Positions 8,447-16,723 of a stretch of DNA of 54,004 bases are shown here, piece after piece. The notes beneath the pieces are model-generated. The model saw nothing but the letters and a program-made list of their open reading frames with translations, did not search any database and was not told where the DNA came from. Positions within the stretch are counted from its first letter, which is position 1; each line of letters begins with the position of its first letter. This DNA is from Nitrospira sp. (lineage in GTDB: Bacteria > Nitrospirota > Nitrospiria > Nitrospirales > Nitrospiraceae). The stretch spans positions 1-54,004 of the forward strand of contig SPAW01000053.1 in NCBI GenBank assembly GCA_005239465.1. Reading direction: 5' to 3'. The position numbers and the translations under genes were made by a program.

Positions 8447-8774
8447 ACTAGTGCCGTTCCAACTTATCCCCTCAAGTTCTCGAAAGCCAGGCGACGATGC
8501 GCTGCCTCAGATACCGGCCACCTTTGCCAGTCTTGAGCTATGGCTCACACCGATAGGCGTCTTCCGGACTCAGACATGCCTCGTAGGAGACCAGCCGAAG
8601 AGGGCTTCGGTAGGCCGTTGACCAAACAGGCCCTTCCGTGTGTGGCGCAATTCTCTGACGCAGATCGGTTGTGGCTCCTGTGTAAAACCACCCATCAGCT
8701 TCGCTCGGAGCACAGAGGTGTTGTGCCTGGCGGCTCCCTGGTCTTTAGCCAGAAAAAGTTGGAACGGTACTAGT
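8447..8774. mobile_element. 328-bp MITE-like element with 19-bp terminal inverted repeats
   Basis: ACTAGTGCCGTTCCAACTT at 8447-8465 is repeated in inverse orientation at 8756-8774 with a single mismatch, so the two ends form 19-bp terminal inverted repeats around about 290 bases. Both ends carry CTAG, consistent with a CTAG or TA target duplication. No transposase frame is present inside; the one plus-strand frame (8540-8773) resembles nothing known. This is the structure of a non-autonomous element or an IS deletion derivative. Its right end overlaps the last codon of the adjacent hsp20 gene. Confidence 0.65.
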
Positions 8775-9273
8775 CGATCTTCACCGAGATGGATTTCTTC
8801 TTCGCTTCTTCCGTCTTCGGCATTCGGATTTCCAGAACCCCGTCTTTGAAGGAAGCCTTGATCTGATCGCTCTTCACTTCGCAGGGCAAGGCGACGGTCC
8901 GCAAGAACGATCCGCAGGACCGCTCTCGCCGATAATAGTCGTCCTCTTTCACTTCTTTGTCCTCCTTCTTTTCGCCTTTGATCGTCAAGGTTTCCCCTGC
9001 GAGGTTCACTTCAACCTCTTCCTTTTTCATCCCGGGAAGTTCGGCCTTGACCACGACGGAGTCCTTTTCCTCGTAGACATCGAGCGAGGGCATTCGAATC
9101 GAGAGCGGTCGGATAGGCAACCAGCGATCCCGTCCGAAGAGGCTGGGGAACGGACGCCGCCACATGTCTTCCATGAAGCGGTCCAACCAATGTTCGAACT
9201 CCTCTCCGCGCGACACGATCTCACCCGGTTTCTTTGTGGCAACGGCTTTTTCTTCTGTGGCTGCTTTGTTCAT
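8770..9273 (-). CDS. Hsp20/alpha-crystallin small heat-shock protein
   Basis: 167 residues. The charged N-terminal arm has a WLDRFMEDMWRRPFPSLF segment typical of bacterial Hsp20. The alpha-crystallin domain follows from about residue 58 (PSLDVYEEKDSVVVKAELPGMKKEEVEVNL) and includes ERSCGSFLRTVALP and the conserved FKDGVLEIRMPK. It acts as an ATP-independent holdase under stress. The TAG stop (8770-8772) lies inside the CTAG at the end of the adjacent inverted-repeat element, so insertion may have set the present C-terminus (...KKKSISVKID). That ending is normal for the family, so little or nothing was lost. No IXI motif is obvious. A second Hsp20 is at 50886. Confidence 0.95.
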   Translation of the reverse strand: MNKAATEEKAVATKKPGEIVSRGEEFEHWLDRFMEDMWRRPFPSLFGRDRWLPIRPLSIRMPSLDVYEEKDSVVVKAELPGMKKEEVEVNLAGETLTIKGEKKEDKEVKEDDYYRRERSCGSFLRTVALPCEVKSDQIKASFKDGVLEIRMPKTEEAKKKSISVKID

Positions 9274-9416
9274 GACGCGTCCTCCTTGCTGGGGTTATGG
9301 TACATGGTGTTCTCTGCACTCCCGCGGCCTCATACCGCCCTTCCTTCACATCTCTTGTTTCGTCCCATCGGTCACTGCCCGATCCGCTCGGCAGACCGAA
9401 TCCGTCGTCGCTCCTC

Positions 9417-10157
9417 TCACGGGCGAACCTCTAAGTGATTCACAACCTTGTCTACACCGAAGACGTACCAGGCATCGCACTCAGCCATTTCCTTCTGCGG
9501 CGCAGAGGGCGCATCGCCTTCGAGCGTCACCACGGATCGCCGGGCGACCACGCGGATACGTTCATCGTTCACAAAAGGATCTTTTTTCAAGACGATACGC
9601 ACCGCCTTCGCCATCTCCTCATCCGAGTCCGGCTGATCCGGAACGACCTCCATCCCGTTGATGACGTCGCGGCTCCCAGGGACCCACCAGGCCAAAACCC
9701 CGGCCAACCGCTTCTGCGTGAGCCCCGTCACATGGTCGTCGAGTAACACAACTCCCTCGGTCACAGAAACCCGGATCTCCCCGTGGGGCTCTTGGGTAAC
9801 CTCCCGAACAGTTTCAAGCTGCCCCTTGCGGATCACGTAAATCGAACAATTCATGAGAGTGGGCTCCTGGAGCAGCGCATCGCGCACCGCATCCAAGATG
9901 GCTCCGTCTCCCATATGAGTCGAGGGTGCCACGTGCAGCCGGTCGACGATACCCGACACGCCGCGCACCGCGACCGCAAGCTCCAGGCTGAGTTTCTTCG
10001 CGGCGACATGCTCAGCCTCGCCTTCCAACGTGAGGACACCGTCACTAAACTTCATCTCGACGGGACACTTGTGCAAATTGATGCGAGGCTCCCGCTCCAG
10101 TGCAGCGCGTACCTCTTTCAGAACCCGGTCCCGCTCTGACACAGCCGTTGTCTTCAT
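9417..10157 (-). CDS. Triple BON-domain protein
   Basis: 246 residues made of three BON-type modules at about 8-78, 88-172 and 178-246. Each starts with a helix of the form VRxALxxEP or VRIVLKKDP and contains a beta segment such as GVLTLEGEAEHVAAKKLSLELA or SVVTLEGDAPSAPQKEMAE, ending in a VxNxLEV-type strand. BON domains bind phospholipid surfaces, and proteins like this accumulate under osmotic and low-oxygen stress. There is no signal peptide, so a cytoplasmic or membrane-peripheral location is expected. It lies downstream of the amrS-like gene and upstream of hsp20 on the same strand, with gaps (302 and 143 bases) that make separate promoters likely. Confidence 0.85.
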   Translation of the reverse strand: MKTTAVSERDRVLKEVRAALEREPRINLHKCPVEMKFSDGVLTLEGEAEHVAAKKLSLELAVAVRGVSGIVDRLHVAPSTHMGDGAILDAVRDALLQEPTLMNCSIYVIRKGQLETVREVTQEPHGEIRVSVTEGVVLLDDHVTGLTQKRLAGVLAWWVPGSRDVINGMEVVPDQPDSDEEMAKAVRIVLKKDPFVNDERIRVVARRSVVTLEGDAPSAPQKEMAECDAWYVFGVDKVVNHLEVRP

Positions 10158-10459
10158 GTGGATCGCCTAACACACCCCGTCTTGAGCTCAGCCTAACCCA
10201 CAGCAATGGCAATGCCATGCCCATTTATGTCGCGAAGTTGTTGATGATTCAGGCTGAGGCTTGATCGCAAGCTCTGCTTTTGACCCCGAAGGGCGGAACA
10301 GTGGGGACTAATTCCCCACACGGATCCATCCCCTTGCCGCAGAACGCCACGGTTAGAGCCAGAGCTTCGACCGGATGACGCAAAGGGCGGATCGTAATGG
10401 GATATGGCTGCACGACAAGAAGCCCGCGATGGAAATGGACGAGATGCGAGAAAGTCTTC
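10158..10459. other. Intergenic region with terminator-like hairpin
   Basis: About 300 bases between the BON gene and the end of the amrS-like gene. It holds a perfect 7-bp stem GTGGGGA-CTAAT-TCCCCAC at 10301-10319, plausible as a terminator or processed hairpin for the upstream amrS transcript although no long U-run follows. Otherwise I see no gene. Confidence 0.45.
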
Positions 10460-11548
10460 TTAGCGGAACTGTTTCAGCATGACCGGAGCTCGCCGAGCAC
10501 CCCAGCGCCCTGGTTGCGCTTCGAAGACACCGGCACAGGGGGTCCCGCAGAAGCGACAGGCACCCTCGGCAGTAAGGTTCCATTCACTCAATTCATACCA
10601 GTTCCGGCCGATCAGCTTCTTGTGACAATGGTGGCAATAGGTGCCGCCTCCCTCTTCGTCCTGCACGTTGCCGGTATAGGCGTACCGGATGCCGTTCTTC
10701 ATGGCGATCCTGCGAGCCATCGTCAACGTGGTAGCGGGTGTTGGCGGCCTGTCGAGCATTTTATAGTCCGGATGGAACGCGCTGAAATGGACCGGCACGT
10801 CGGGGCCGAGATGCTCCATCACCCACTGGGTCAGCCGTTCGATCTCGGCCTCGGAATCGTTTTCGCCTGGGATAACCAAGGTGGTGATTTCCAGCCAGGC
10901 ATTGGTGTGCTGTTTGATATAGACCAGCGTGTCCAGGACCGGCTGCAAGCTTCCGCCACAGATCTGCTTGTAGAAACGTTCGGTAAATCCCTTCAGATCC
11001 ACATTTGCCGCATCCATGTACTGATAGAATTCTTTCCGAGGCTCATCGCAGACGTATCCCGCCGTGACGGCGACCGACTTGACACCTACCTCGCGACAGG
11101 CCTGCGCCACATCGATGGCGTATTCGTGGAAGATGATTGGATCGTTGTACGTGTAGGCCACAGACCGGCACCCGAGTTTCGCTGCGGCACGCGCGATCGT
11201 CTCCGGCGAGGCCTCATCCGCTAGCGTGTCCATCTGGCGTGATTTGCTCATGTCCCAGTTCTGGCAGAACTTGCACGAGAGGTTACACCCGGCGGTTCCA
11301 AACGAAATTACCGAGGTGCCGGGAAGAAAATGATTCAGCGGTTTCTTTTCGATCGGATCGACGCAAAACCCGCTCGATCGCCCATAGGTCGTCAGGACAA
11401 TTTGATCCTGCTGCCGCGCCCGGACAAAGCAAAGGCCTTGTTGCCCTTCCTGAAGGGTGCAGTAGCGCGGGCAGAGGTCGCACTGGATGCGCCCATCCTT
11501 GAGTTGATGCCAATATTTCGTCGCCGCGACGGATGTCGTCATGATCAC
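10460..11548 (-). CDS. amrS: AmmeMemoRadiSam-system radical SAM enzyme (AmrS-like)
   Basis: 362 residues. The radical SAM cluster motif is CNLSCKFC (Cys88, Cys92, Cys95), preceded by GTAG. An N-terminal four-cysteine region (CDLCPRYC...GLCFVR at about 23-43) and a C-terminal cysteine cluster (CHHCHKK ... CRFCGTPC, from about 310) match the AmrS/PflA-like family, whose members occur with MEMO1 (AmrB) and AMMECR1 (AmrA) proteins. Neither partner is in this window. The modification catalysed is unknown to me; related enzymes activate glycyl-radical proteins or modify RNA or protein. Start: ATG ATC ATG; the second Met at residue 3 is equally plausible. A second radical SAM gene of a related type is at 36515-37480. 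Confidence 0.85.
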   Translation of the reverse strand: MIMTTSVAATKYWHQLKDGRIQCDLCPRYCTLQEGQQGLCFVRARQQDQIVLTTYGRSSGFCVDPIEKKPLNHFLPGTSVISFGTAGCNLSCKFCQNWDMSKSRQMDTLADEASPETIARAAAKLGCRSVAYTYNDPIIFHEYAIDVAQACREVGVKSVAVTAGYVCDEPRKEFYQYMDAANVDLKGFTERFYKQICGGSLQPVLDTLVYIKQHTNAWLEITTLVIPGENDSEAEIERLTQWVMEHLGPDVPVHFSAFHPDYKMLDRPPTPATTLTMARRIAMKNGIRYAYTGNVQDEEGGGTYCHHCHKKLIGRNWYELSEWNLTAEGACRFCGTPCAGVFEAQPGRWGARRAPVMLKQFR

Positions 11549-11742
11549 CAGATCTCCACGGCCATTCGCAATTTCACGCTGGCATTATACCAGCGACACA
11601 GGCACACTTGCGCGTGAATTGAGGCCGCGGTTAACTCGCATTATTCATGGAGGCCGTCCGTGAGAATACGGGCTATGATCTCATCGATCCATGCACCTGT
11701 CACTCCGTTGGCCAGGTAGAAGCAAATATTGCTCACGAGGTG

Positions 11743-11804
11743 TTGACAAAGGCAGGCTTCTATAGCTAGTTTCAAAAACTCGCAACTTGGAAATGAGATC
11801 TCAT
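11743..11804 (+). promoter_or_regulatory. Candidate promoter and operator for the arsR-family gene
   Basis: A perfect TTGACA (11743-11748) is followed after 18 bases by a weak -10 (TAGTTT). A perfect 12-bp palindrome ATGAGATCTCAT lies at 11793-11804, directly before the arsR-family start. The decamer GATCTCATCG also occurs at about 11677-11686, so two half-related sites flank the promoter. This arrangement suits autorepression by the ArsR-family protein, but it is inference from position and symmetry only. Confidence 0.35.
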
Positions 11805-11808
11805 CGTC

Positions 11809-12150
11809 ATGTCTCATGCTCGGGTGGATACGTCGCTGTTCGAACTCCACGCTGAAGTGTGCAAGATCTTCTCGCACCCCAAGCGTCTTCGGATCATCGA
11901 AGCGCTCCGGGATCACGAATTGACTGTCAGCGAAGTTGTCGGTCACCTTGGAATCCCCAAAGCCAATGTGTCCCAGCATCTCGCGGTCCTGCGCCAGAAG
12001 AGGGTTGTCATGACTCGTCGAGAAGGCCTGAATATTTACTATCGGATTGCCAATCCCAAAATCATCCAGGCCTGCGATCTCATGCGGCAGGTGCTCGTCG
12101 AACAACTCGAAGAAGGGGAACGGCTCGCGAAGCGACTGAAAAGGCGGTGA
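11809..12150 (+). CDS. ArsR-family transcriptional regulator
   Basis: 113 residues with a winged helix-turn-helix. KIFSHPKRLRIIEAL (about 19-33) opens the domain, LTVSEVVGHLGIPKANVSQHLAVLRQKRVVMTRREG (about 39-74) is the recognition helix and wing, and YYRIANP closes it. The classical metal site ELCVCDL is replaced by ELTVSEV, so it should not sense metals through that site. The only cysteines (Cys18 and one near 88) leave thiol or redox sensing open. It lies 71 bases upstream of the MMPL-lipoprotein-porin operon on the same strand and probably regulates it and itself. Confidence 0.9.
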   Translation: MSHARVDTSLFELHAEVCKIFSHPKRLRIIEALRDHELTVSEVVGHLGIPKANVSQHLAVLRQKRVVMTRREGLNIYYRIANPKIIQACDLMRQVLVEQLEEGERLAKRLKRR

Positions 12151-12221
12151 CTTTTTTTGACTATTAGTTGCAAAGCTGCGCGCCCAATTGACTTACTCGA
12201 TATGATGAGAGAGGGCCATCG

Positions 12222-14546
12222 ATGAACGGGCCGGCAAAACTGGCTCCCACGTGGTCGGCGCGTGTGGTGGACGCGGCCCTCCGACTGTGCGTGGACTTCC
12301 CACGGCTGACGATCGGCGTGATCCTTCTCCTCACCTTCTGGGCCATCTTCCAGTTGCCCAAGATCACCACCGACACGGACCCCGAAAACATGCTGGAGCC
12401 AGACGCGCCCGTGCGGGTCTCCCACGAGTCCACGAAGCGGACCTTCGGGATTCATGAGCTCATCGTCGTGGGTTTCGAGAGTGAGCGGGATCTCTTCAAC
12501 GTCGAAGACCTCACCAAGCTCTTCCGGATCAACCGCGAGACCCTGAACATCAAGGGGGTCATCATTCCCGATGTCTTGAGCCTCGTGACCACCGACACGA
12601 TGCGGAAGAGTGGGGACACCCTGGAGATCAGAAAGCTCTTGGAACATCCACCGCAGACACAAGAGGACGTTCGGCAACTCAAGGAAACCCTGCTTGGCAA
12701 TCCACTGTTCCGGGAAAAACTCATCTCCCAGGATGGGCGGCGGGTAGCCTTCTATATCCCGATTGAGCGGAAAGAGATTGCGGCGCGGGTCACCAGGGAG
12801 ATTCAGGCGCTGGTCGACAAAGAGCCTGGGATCACCGCCAAGGTGGCGGGGCTGCCGATGGCGGAGATGGTCTTCGGCGAGGAGATGTTTCTCCTGATGG
12901 GCGTGCTGTCTCCGTTGGTGATGCTGGTTATCGCCGTCGGTCTGTGGCTGCTCTTCAAGGACTGGCGGCTCATCGTGGCCCCGTTGCTCGTCTCGATGCT
13001 GAGCGTGCTCTGGACCATGGGGCTGTTGATCGGCCTCGGCCATCCGGTCCACATCATGAGCTCGATGATCCCGATCTTTCTGATGGTCACCGGCTTGGCC
13101 GACGGGATTCACATTCTCAGCCAGTTCTACGACGTCTATCCCCGCTATGGAGACAAACGAACGGCCATCCTCGAAACGATGAAGGAACTCTACTCGCCGG
13201 TGCTGTACACATCCTATACCGTGATGGCCGGCTTCGGGTCACTGATGCTCGTCAACATTCCGCCGGTCCGGATTTTCGGCCTGTTTGTGGCCATCGGGGT
13301 TTTTGCTGCCTGGATCCTGACCGTGACGTTTCTTCCCGCCTTCATGATGTTGCTCAATGAGGAGACGCTCAAGCGGCATTGGAAGGGCGAGGTGGCCACT
13401 GGCGGCCTGCTGGTCAGAGTGGCTGACTGGCTTGGGCGTCTGGGTATGGCCAGGAGTTGGGGGGTGCTTCTCGCCGGCATCGTGGTGCTGGCGCTGGCAG
13501 CCTACGGAATGGAGCAAAACCGTGTGAATGACGATCCGGTCAAATGGTTCAAAGCCTCGAGTCCCATCCGGCAGGCCAACCGGCTCATGAACCAGCAATT
13601 CGGCGGCACCTACATGGCCTACCTCGTGGCGGAGGCGGATGAGCCGGACGCCGCGACGCGACCGGAGGTGCTCCGCTATCTCGACGAGCTCCAACGGGAG
13701 ATTGGCCAGGACCCCAGGGTCGGCAAGACCACCTCGCTCACCGACATCCTCCGGTGGATCAACCGAGTCCTGACCGGCAAGGATGAACTTCCGCGCAGCC
13801 AGGAGATGGCCGCGCAGTATCTCTTCCTTTATCTGTCCTCCGGTGGCTCGCCGGACACCTTGGACAATTTCGTGGACTACGGGTACCAGCGGCTCAATAT
13901 CTGGCTGCAACTCAAGACCGGGGACAACCAGGACATGATCGAAGTCATGGCGCGAGTCAACCGCTATGTGGTGGCGCACCCGCTCCCGGGGGTCCGTGTT
14001 GAGATGACCGGCCCGACGTACGTTAACGTGGTGTGGCAGCAGGTGATGGTCACCGGGATGCTCGGCTCCTTTGCGGGCTCAGTCGTGACGGTCCTGCTGA
14101 TCATGGTGATCGAGTTCCGCTCGCTGCTCTGGGCGCTGATCGGAGTGGTCCCGCTGTTGATCACCATCTTCGTCTCATATGGTCTGCTGTTTTTCATCGG
14201 CAAAGAAGTCGATATGCCCATCGCGGTGTGCTCCTCTCTGGCCCTCGGGATCGGTGTGGACTTTGCGATCCACTTTATTTTCCGATTCCGGGAACGCTTC
14301 CGGCAGGAACGGGATCTTCAGAAAAGCCTGCGGTGGACCTTCGGCGAGCCGGCGGTGGGGATTCTCCGGAACGCGCTCATTCTATGCCTGGGGTTTGCCG
14401 TGATGCTCGCGGCGCCGTTGGGCCCATACGTGACGGTGGGCGCCTTCACTGCCATTGACATGCTGGTGGGTGCCCTTGCCACATTGCTGCTGCTGCCGGC
14501 CCTGATCGTGCTGCTGCGCCGGGTGCTTTTAGCCAAGGAGGCGTGA
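12222..14546 (+). CDS. MMPL/RND-family inner-membrane transporter
   Basis: 774 residues with the RND/MMPL plan: one N-terminal membrane helix (about 28-46), a periplasmic domain, helices 2-6 with a patched-like repeat (about 225-375), a second single helix (about 410-430), a second periplasmic domain, then helices 8-12 (about 610-770). Conserved intramembrane segments include GLADGIHIL and LGIGVDFAIHF, whose Asp residues carry the proton relay. Such exporters move lipids, hopanoids or hydrophobic substrates using the proton-motive force. The next two genes encode an outer-membrane lipoprotein-sorting-like protein and a beta-barrel protein, so the three may form an envelope-spanning lipid or hydrophobe export system. 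Confidence 0.93.
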   Translation: MNGPAKLAPTWSARVVDAALRLCVDFPRLTIGVILLLTFWAIFQLPKITTDTDPENMLEPDAPVRVSHESTKRTFGIHELIVVGFESERDLFNVEDLTKLFRINRETLNIKGVIIPDVLSLVTTDTMRKSGDTLEIRKLLEHPPQTQEDVRQLKETLLGNPLFREKLISQDGRRVAFYIPIERKEIAARVTREIQALVDKEPGITAKVAGLPMAEMVFGEEMFLLMGVLSPLVMLVIAVGLWLLFKDWRLIVAPLLVSMLSVLWTMGLLIGLGHPVHIMSSMIPIFLMVTGLADGIHILSQFYDVYPRYGDKRTAILETMKELYSPVLYTSYTVMAGFGSLMLVNIPPVRIFGLFVAIGVFAAWILTVTFLPAFMMLLNEETLKRHWKGEVATGGLLVRVADWLGRLGMARSWGVLLAGIVVLALAAYGMEQNRVNDDPVKWFKASSPIRQANRLMNQQFGGTYMAYLVAEADEPDAATRPEVLRYLDELQREIGQDPRVGKTTSLTDILRWINRVLTGKDELPRSQEMAAQYLFLYLSSGGSPDTLDNFVDYGYQRLNIWLQLKTGDNQDMIEVMARVNRYVVAHPLPGVRVEMTGPTYVNVVWQQVMVTGMLGSFAGSVVTVLLIMVIEFRSLLWALIGVVPLLITIFVSYGLLFFIGKEVDMPIAVCSSLALGIGVDFAIHFIFRFRERFRQERDLQKSLRWTFGEPAVGILRNALILCLGFAVMLAAPLGPYVTVGAFTAIDMLVGALATLLLLPALIVLLRRVLLAKEA

Positions 14547-14550
14547 GGGA

Positions 14551-14584
14551 GGGGACTGGCTCCGCAGATGCGGTGCCTGTCCCC
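14551..14584. repeat. REP-like palindrome, copy a
   Basis: GGGGACTGGCTCCGC and GCGGTGCCTGTCCCC flank AGAT, forming a long imperfect hairpin. It lies between the MMPL stop and the next gene's ribosome binding site. It is the inverse-orientation twin of the copy at 14663-14695, and the pair resembles a BIME. A third, interrupted copy is at 47732-47807. Confidence 0.7.
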
Positions 14585-14604
14585 GTTGCACAAGGAGGTG
14601 TGAC

Positions 14605-15420
14605 GTGATGATGGAGAGGGTGCTGTTGGTGGTGCTCGCGGTGATCGTGGTGGCGCAAGAGGGGGGACAGGCACCGCTGCGCGGAGCCAGTCCCCTTGAG
14701 GACGCGGCCTCGCTTGTTCGGCAATCCCAAGAAGCCTTCCACCGTGCCGGCACAGACCTCAAAGCCCGCGTGAAGATGACACTGCTCACGAAGGAAGGCC
14801 AGCAGCGGCTTCGGGATCTGATGATGCTCCGGAAGAACGAGGCAGGAGGCAACCAGCGGTACTTTCTGTACTTTCACGGTCCGGCGGATGTGCGGGGTAC
14901 CGTATTGATGGTCTACAAGTACCCCAACCAGGAGGATGACCGCTGGCTGTTCATTCCGGCGCTCAACCTGGTCCAGCGCGTCGCCGCACGTGACAGTCGG
15001 TCCAGCTTCGTGGGCTCCGACTTCTCCTACGAGGATGTCTCCGGGCGTGATGTTGAAGCCGATACCCACAAGGTGCTCCGAGCTGAGGCGCTTGAAAGCC
15101 GGCAGACGGTGGTCATTGAGAGTGTGCCCACACGAGAGGCCGACTACGCCAAGAAGCTCTCGTGGATTGAGCAAGTTACCTTCCTCCCGTTGAAGGAAGA
15201 GTACTACGACGTACAAGGCGCGCTTTACAAGGTCTTCACGGCGGATGAGATCCGGGACGTGCAGGGATTGCCCACGGTTACAAAGCGGACCATGACGAAC
15301 GTGAAGACCGGGCACAAGACGGAAGTGGTGTTTGAGAACGTGGCCTACAACGTGGGCCTCGGCGAGGATATCTTCACCGAACGGGCCCTGCGGAAGCCTC
15401 CGGAAAAATGGCTCCGGTGA
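14605..15420 (+). CDS. Outer-membrane lipoprotein-sorting-like protein (LolA fold)
   Basis: 271 residues starting ATG ATG after a strong AAGGAGG. It has an N-terminal signal peptide (MERVLLVVLAVIVVAQ) and a LolA/DUF1329-like body with the hallmarks RKNEAGGNQRYFLYFHGPADVRGTVLMVY, DDRWLFIPALNLVQRV and GSDFSYEDVSGRD. Members bind lipids in the periplasm and often accompany MMPL exporters. A REP-like palindrome (14663-14695) lies inside the coding sequence and encodes residues GQAPLRGASPL just after the signal peptide, a region that is probably a tolerant linker. It is the middle gene of the MMPL-LolA-barrel operon. Confidence 0.88.
   Translation: MMMERVLLVVLAVIVVAQEGGQAPLRGASPLEDAASLVRQSQEAFHRAGTDLKARVKMTLLTKEGQQRLRDLMMLRKNEAGGNQRYFLYFHGPADVRGTVLMVYKYPNQEDDRWLFIPALNLVQRVAARDSRSSFVGSDFSYEDVSGRDVEADTHKVLRAEALESRQTVVIESVPTREADYAKKLSWIEQVTFLPLKEEYYDVQGALYKVFTADEIRDVQGLPTVTKRTMTNVKTGHKTEVVFENVAYNVGLGEDIFTERALRKPPEKWLR
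14663..14695. repeat. REP-like palindrome, copy b, inside a coding sequence
   Basis: GGGGACAGGCACCGC and GCGGAGCCAGTCCCC flank TGC. Apart from the loop it is the reverse complement of copy a at 14551-14584. It lies in frame in the lipoprotein-sorting gene just after the signal peptide. Confidence 0.75.
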
Positions 15421-15433
15421 GAGGTGTTGAGGC

Positions 15434-16696
15434 ATGTCGATGCGTGGTGTGTTCCTGGGTGTGGCTCTGCTCAGTGCTGGAGTTGGAATCGTCCCGCTCC
15501 GCGTGCAGGCCGAGGAACTCCTCATCCATGGATTTCTCCAGGCCAACTATGACATGCGCGTCACCGGGCAGCACCCACCCGGCCCGGAGGGCGGCGACTT
15601 CCTGTTTGGGGAGGAACGGTTCCAACTGCGGTTGGATAAATCCGGCGAGAAGGGGCGGCTGTTTATTCGAACCGACTTCTTCCACGATGCCGTCGCCAAT
15701 CGACCCGATCTCGAATTGCGGGAAGCGTATGTGGATACCAGCATGGGGGGATCTGATGTGCGGGTCGGACGCCAGCTCCTGATCTGGGGCGTCGGCGACT
15801 ACCTGTTCATCAATGACATCTTCGCCAAGGACTGGGGGGCCTATTTCTCCGGGAGACCCGTGGAGTATCTGCGGGTGCCCCAGGATGCACTCAAGCTGGA
15901 CCTAGGCACGAACAAAGTCTCAGCCGAGATTGTCGCGATGCCGTTCTTTCAGGCCGACAAGCTCCCGTCGCGCAATCGGTTTCTCCAGTTCGATCCGTTT
16001 CCTGGTGTTCCACGCAGCACGCAGGAGCCCGCCCTGGAGTTTCAGAACACCGAGCTGGCCGCGAGGCTCTATGGCACGACATGGGGATTTGACACGGCCC
16101 TCTACCTCTATCGGGGTTTCTTTCGTATGCCAGCGCTCGAAGCCAATCAGATGACCGCCCCGACGCTGATCACCGAAACGTTTCCGCGGCTGGTCGTGTA
16201 TGGAGCAAGCACCAGAGGGAACGCATTGGGCGGGGTGGTGAGCGCGGAGGTCGGTTACTACGACTCGCTTCAGGGTCAGGCCGGCCACAATCCGGCCATC
16301 CCGAACAGTTCCTTCCGGTATTTCGTGGGATATCAACAGCAACCCTGGGAGGATTTCACCGTCGGGCTGCAATACTACGGCGAACTGATGTCCCATTACG
16401 ATGCCTACCGGGCCACGTTGCCGTCCGGGTTCCCGGCTCAGGACCGGCACCGGCAGCTCATGACCCTGAGGCTCACGCAGCTCTTCTGGAACCAGACCCT
16501 ACGGCTCGGGATCTTCGCCTATTACAGCCCCACAGACCAGGACTACTACCTGATTCCAGAAATCCGGTATAGCATCAGTGATAATCTGTGGATGTCAGTC
16601 ACTGGAAATATTTTCGGAGGGCGGCGCACGACCACGTTCTTCGGGCAGTTTGACGCAGACGACAATCTGGCCATCACGATGCGATACGAATTCTGA
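15434..16696 (+). CDS. Outer-membrane beta-barrel protein (DUF1302-like)
   Basis: 420 residues. It has a cleavable signal peptide ending near VQAEE (about 27) and alternating amphipathic strands throughout. It finishes in the sequence LAITMRYEF with a C-terminal Phe, the BAM-recognition signature of outer-membrane barrels. Segments such as LREAYVDTSMGGSDVRVGRQLLIWG resemble the DUF1302/alginate-export porins that accompany DUF1329 and MMPL genes in Pseudomonas-type operons. It is the last gene of the three-gene export operon, 13 bases after the LolA-like gene. Confidence 0.82.
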   Translation: MSMRGVFLGVALLSAGVGIVPLRVQAEELLIHGFLQANYDMRVTGQHPPGPEGGDFLFGEERFQLRLDKSGEKGRLFIRTDFFHDAVANRPDLELREAYVDTSMGGSDVRVGRQLLIWGVGDYLFINDIFAKDWGAYFSGRPVEYLRVPQDALKLDLGTNKVSAEIVAMPFFQADKLPSRNRFLQFDPFPGVPRSTQEPALEFQNTELAARLYGTTWGFDTALYLYRGFFRMPALEANQMTAPTLITETFPRLVVYGASTRGNALGGVVSAEVGYYDSLQGQAGHNPAIPNSSFRYFVGYQQQPWEDFTVGLQYYGELMSHYDAYRATLPSGFPAQDRHRQLMTLRLTQLFWNQTLRLGIFAYYSPTDQDYYLIPEIRYSISDNLWMSVTGNIFGGRRTTTFFGQFDADDNLAITMRYEF

Positions 16697-16723
16697 CGCA
16701 CACCTTGTGGAGGGTGACCGCAG

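Noticed and set aside
12039-13112. Minus-strand frame of about 357 codons over the MMPL gene, rich in His, Gln and Arg
   Set aside because: Antisense shadow of the RND transporter and of the end of the arsR-family gene, with no signal peptide, domain or start signal.
14446-15546. Minus-strand frame of about 366 codons
   Set aside because: Antisense to the end of MMPL, the LolA-like gene and the barrel gene; these plus-strand genes have clear motifs and ribosome binding sites.
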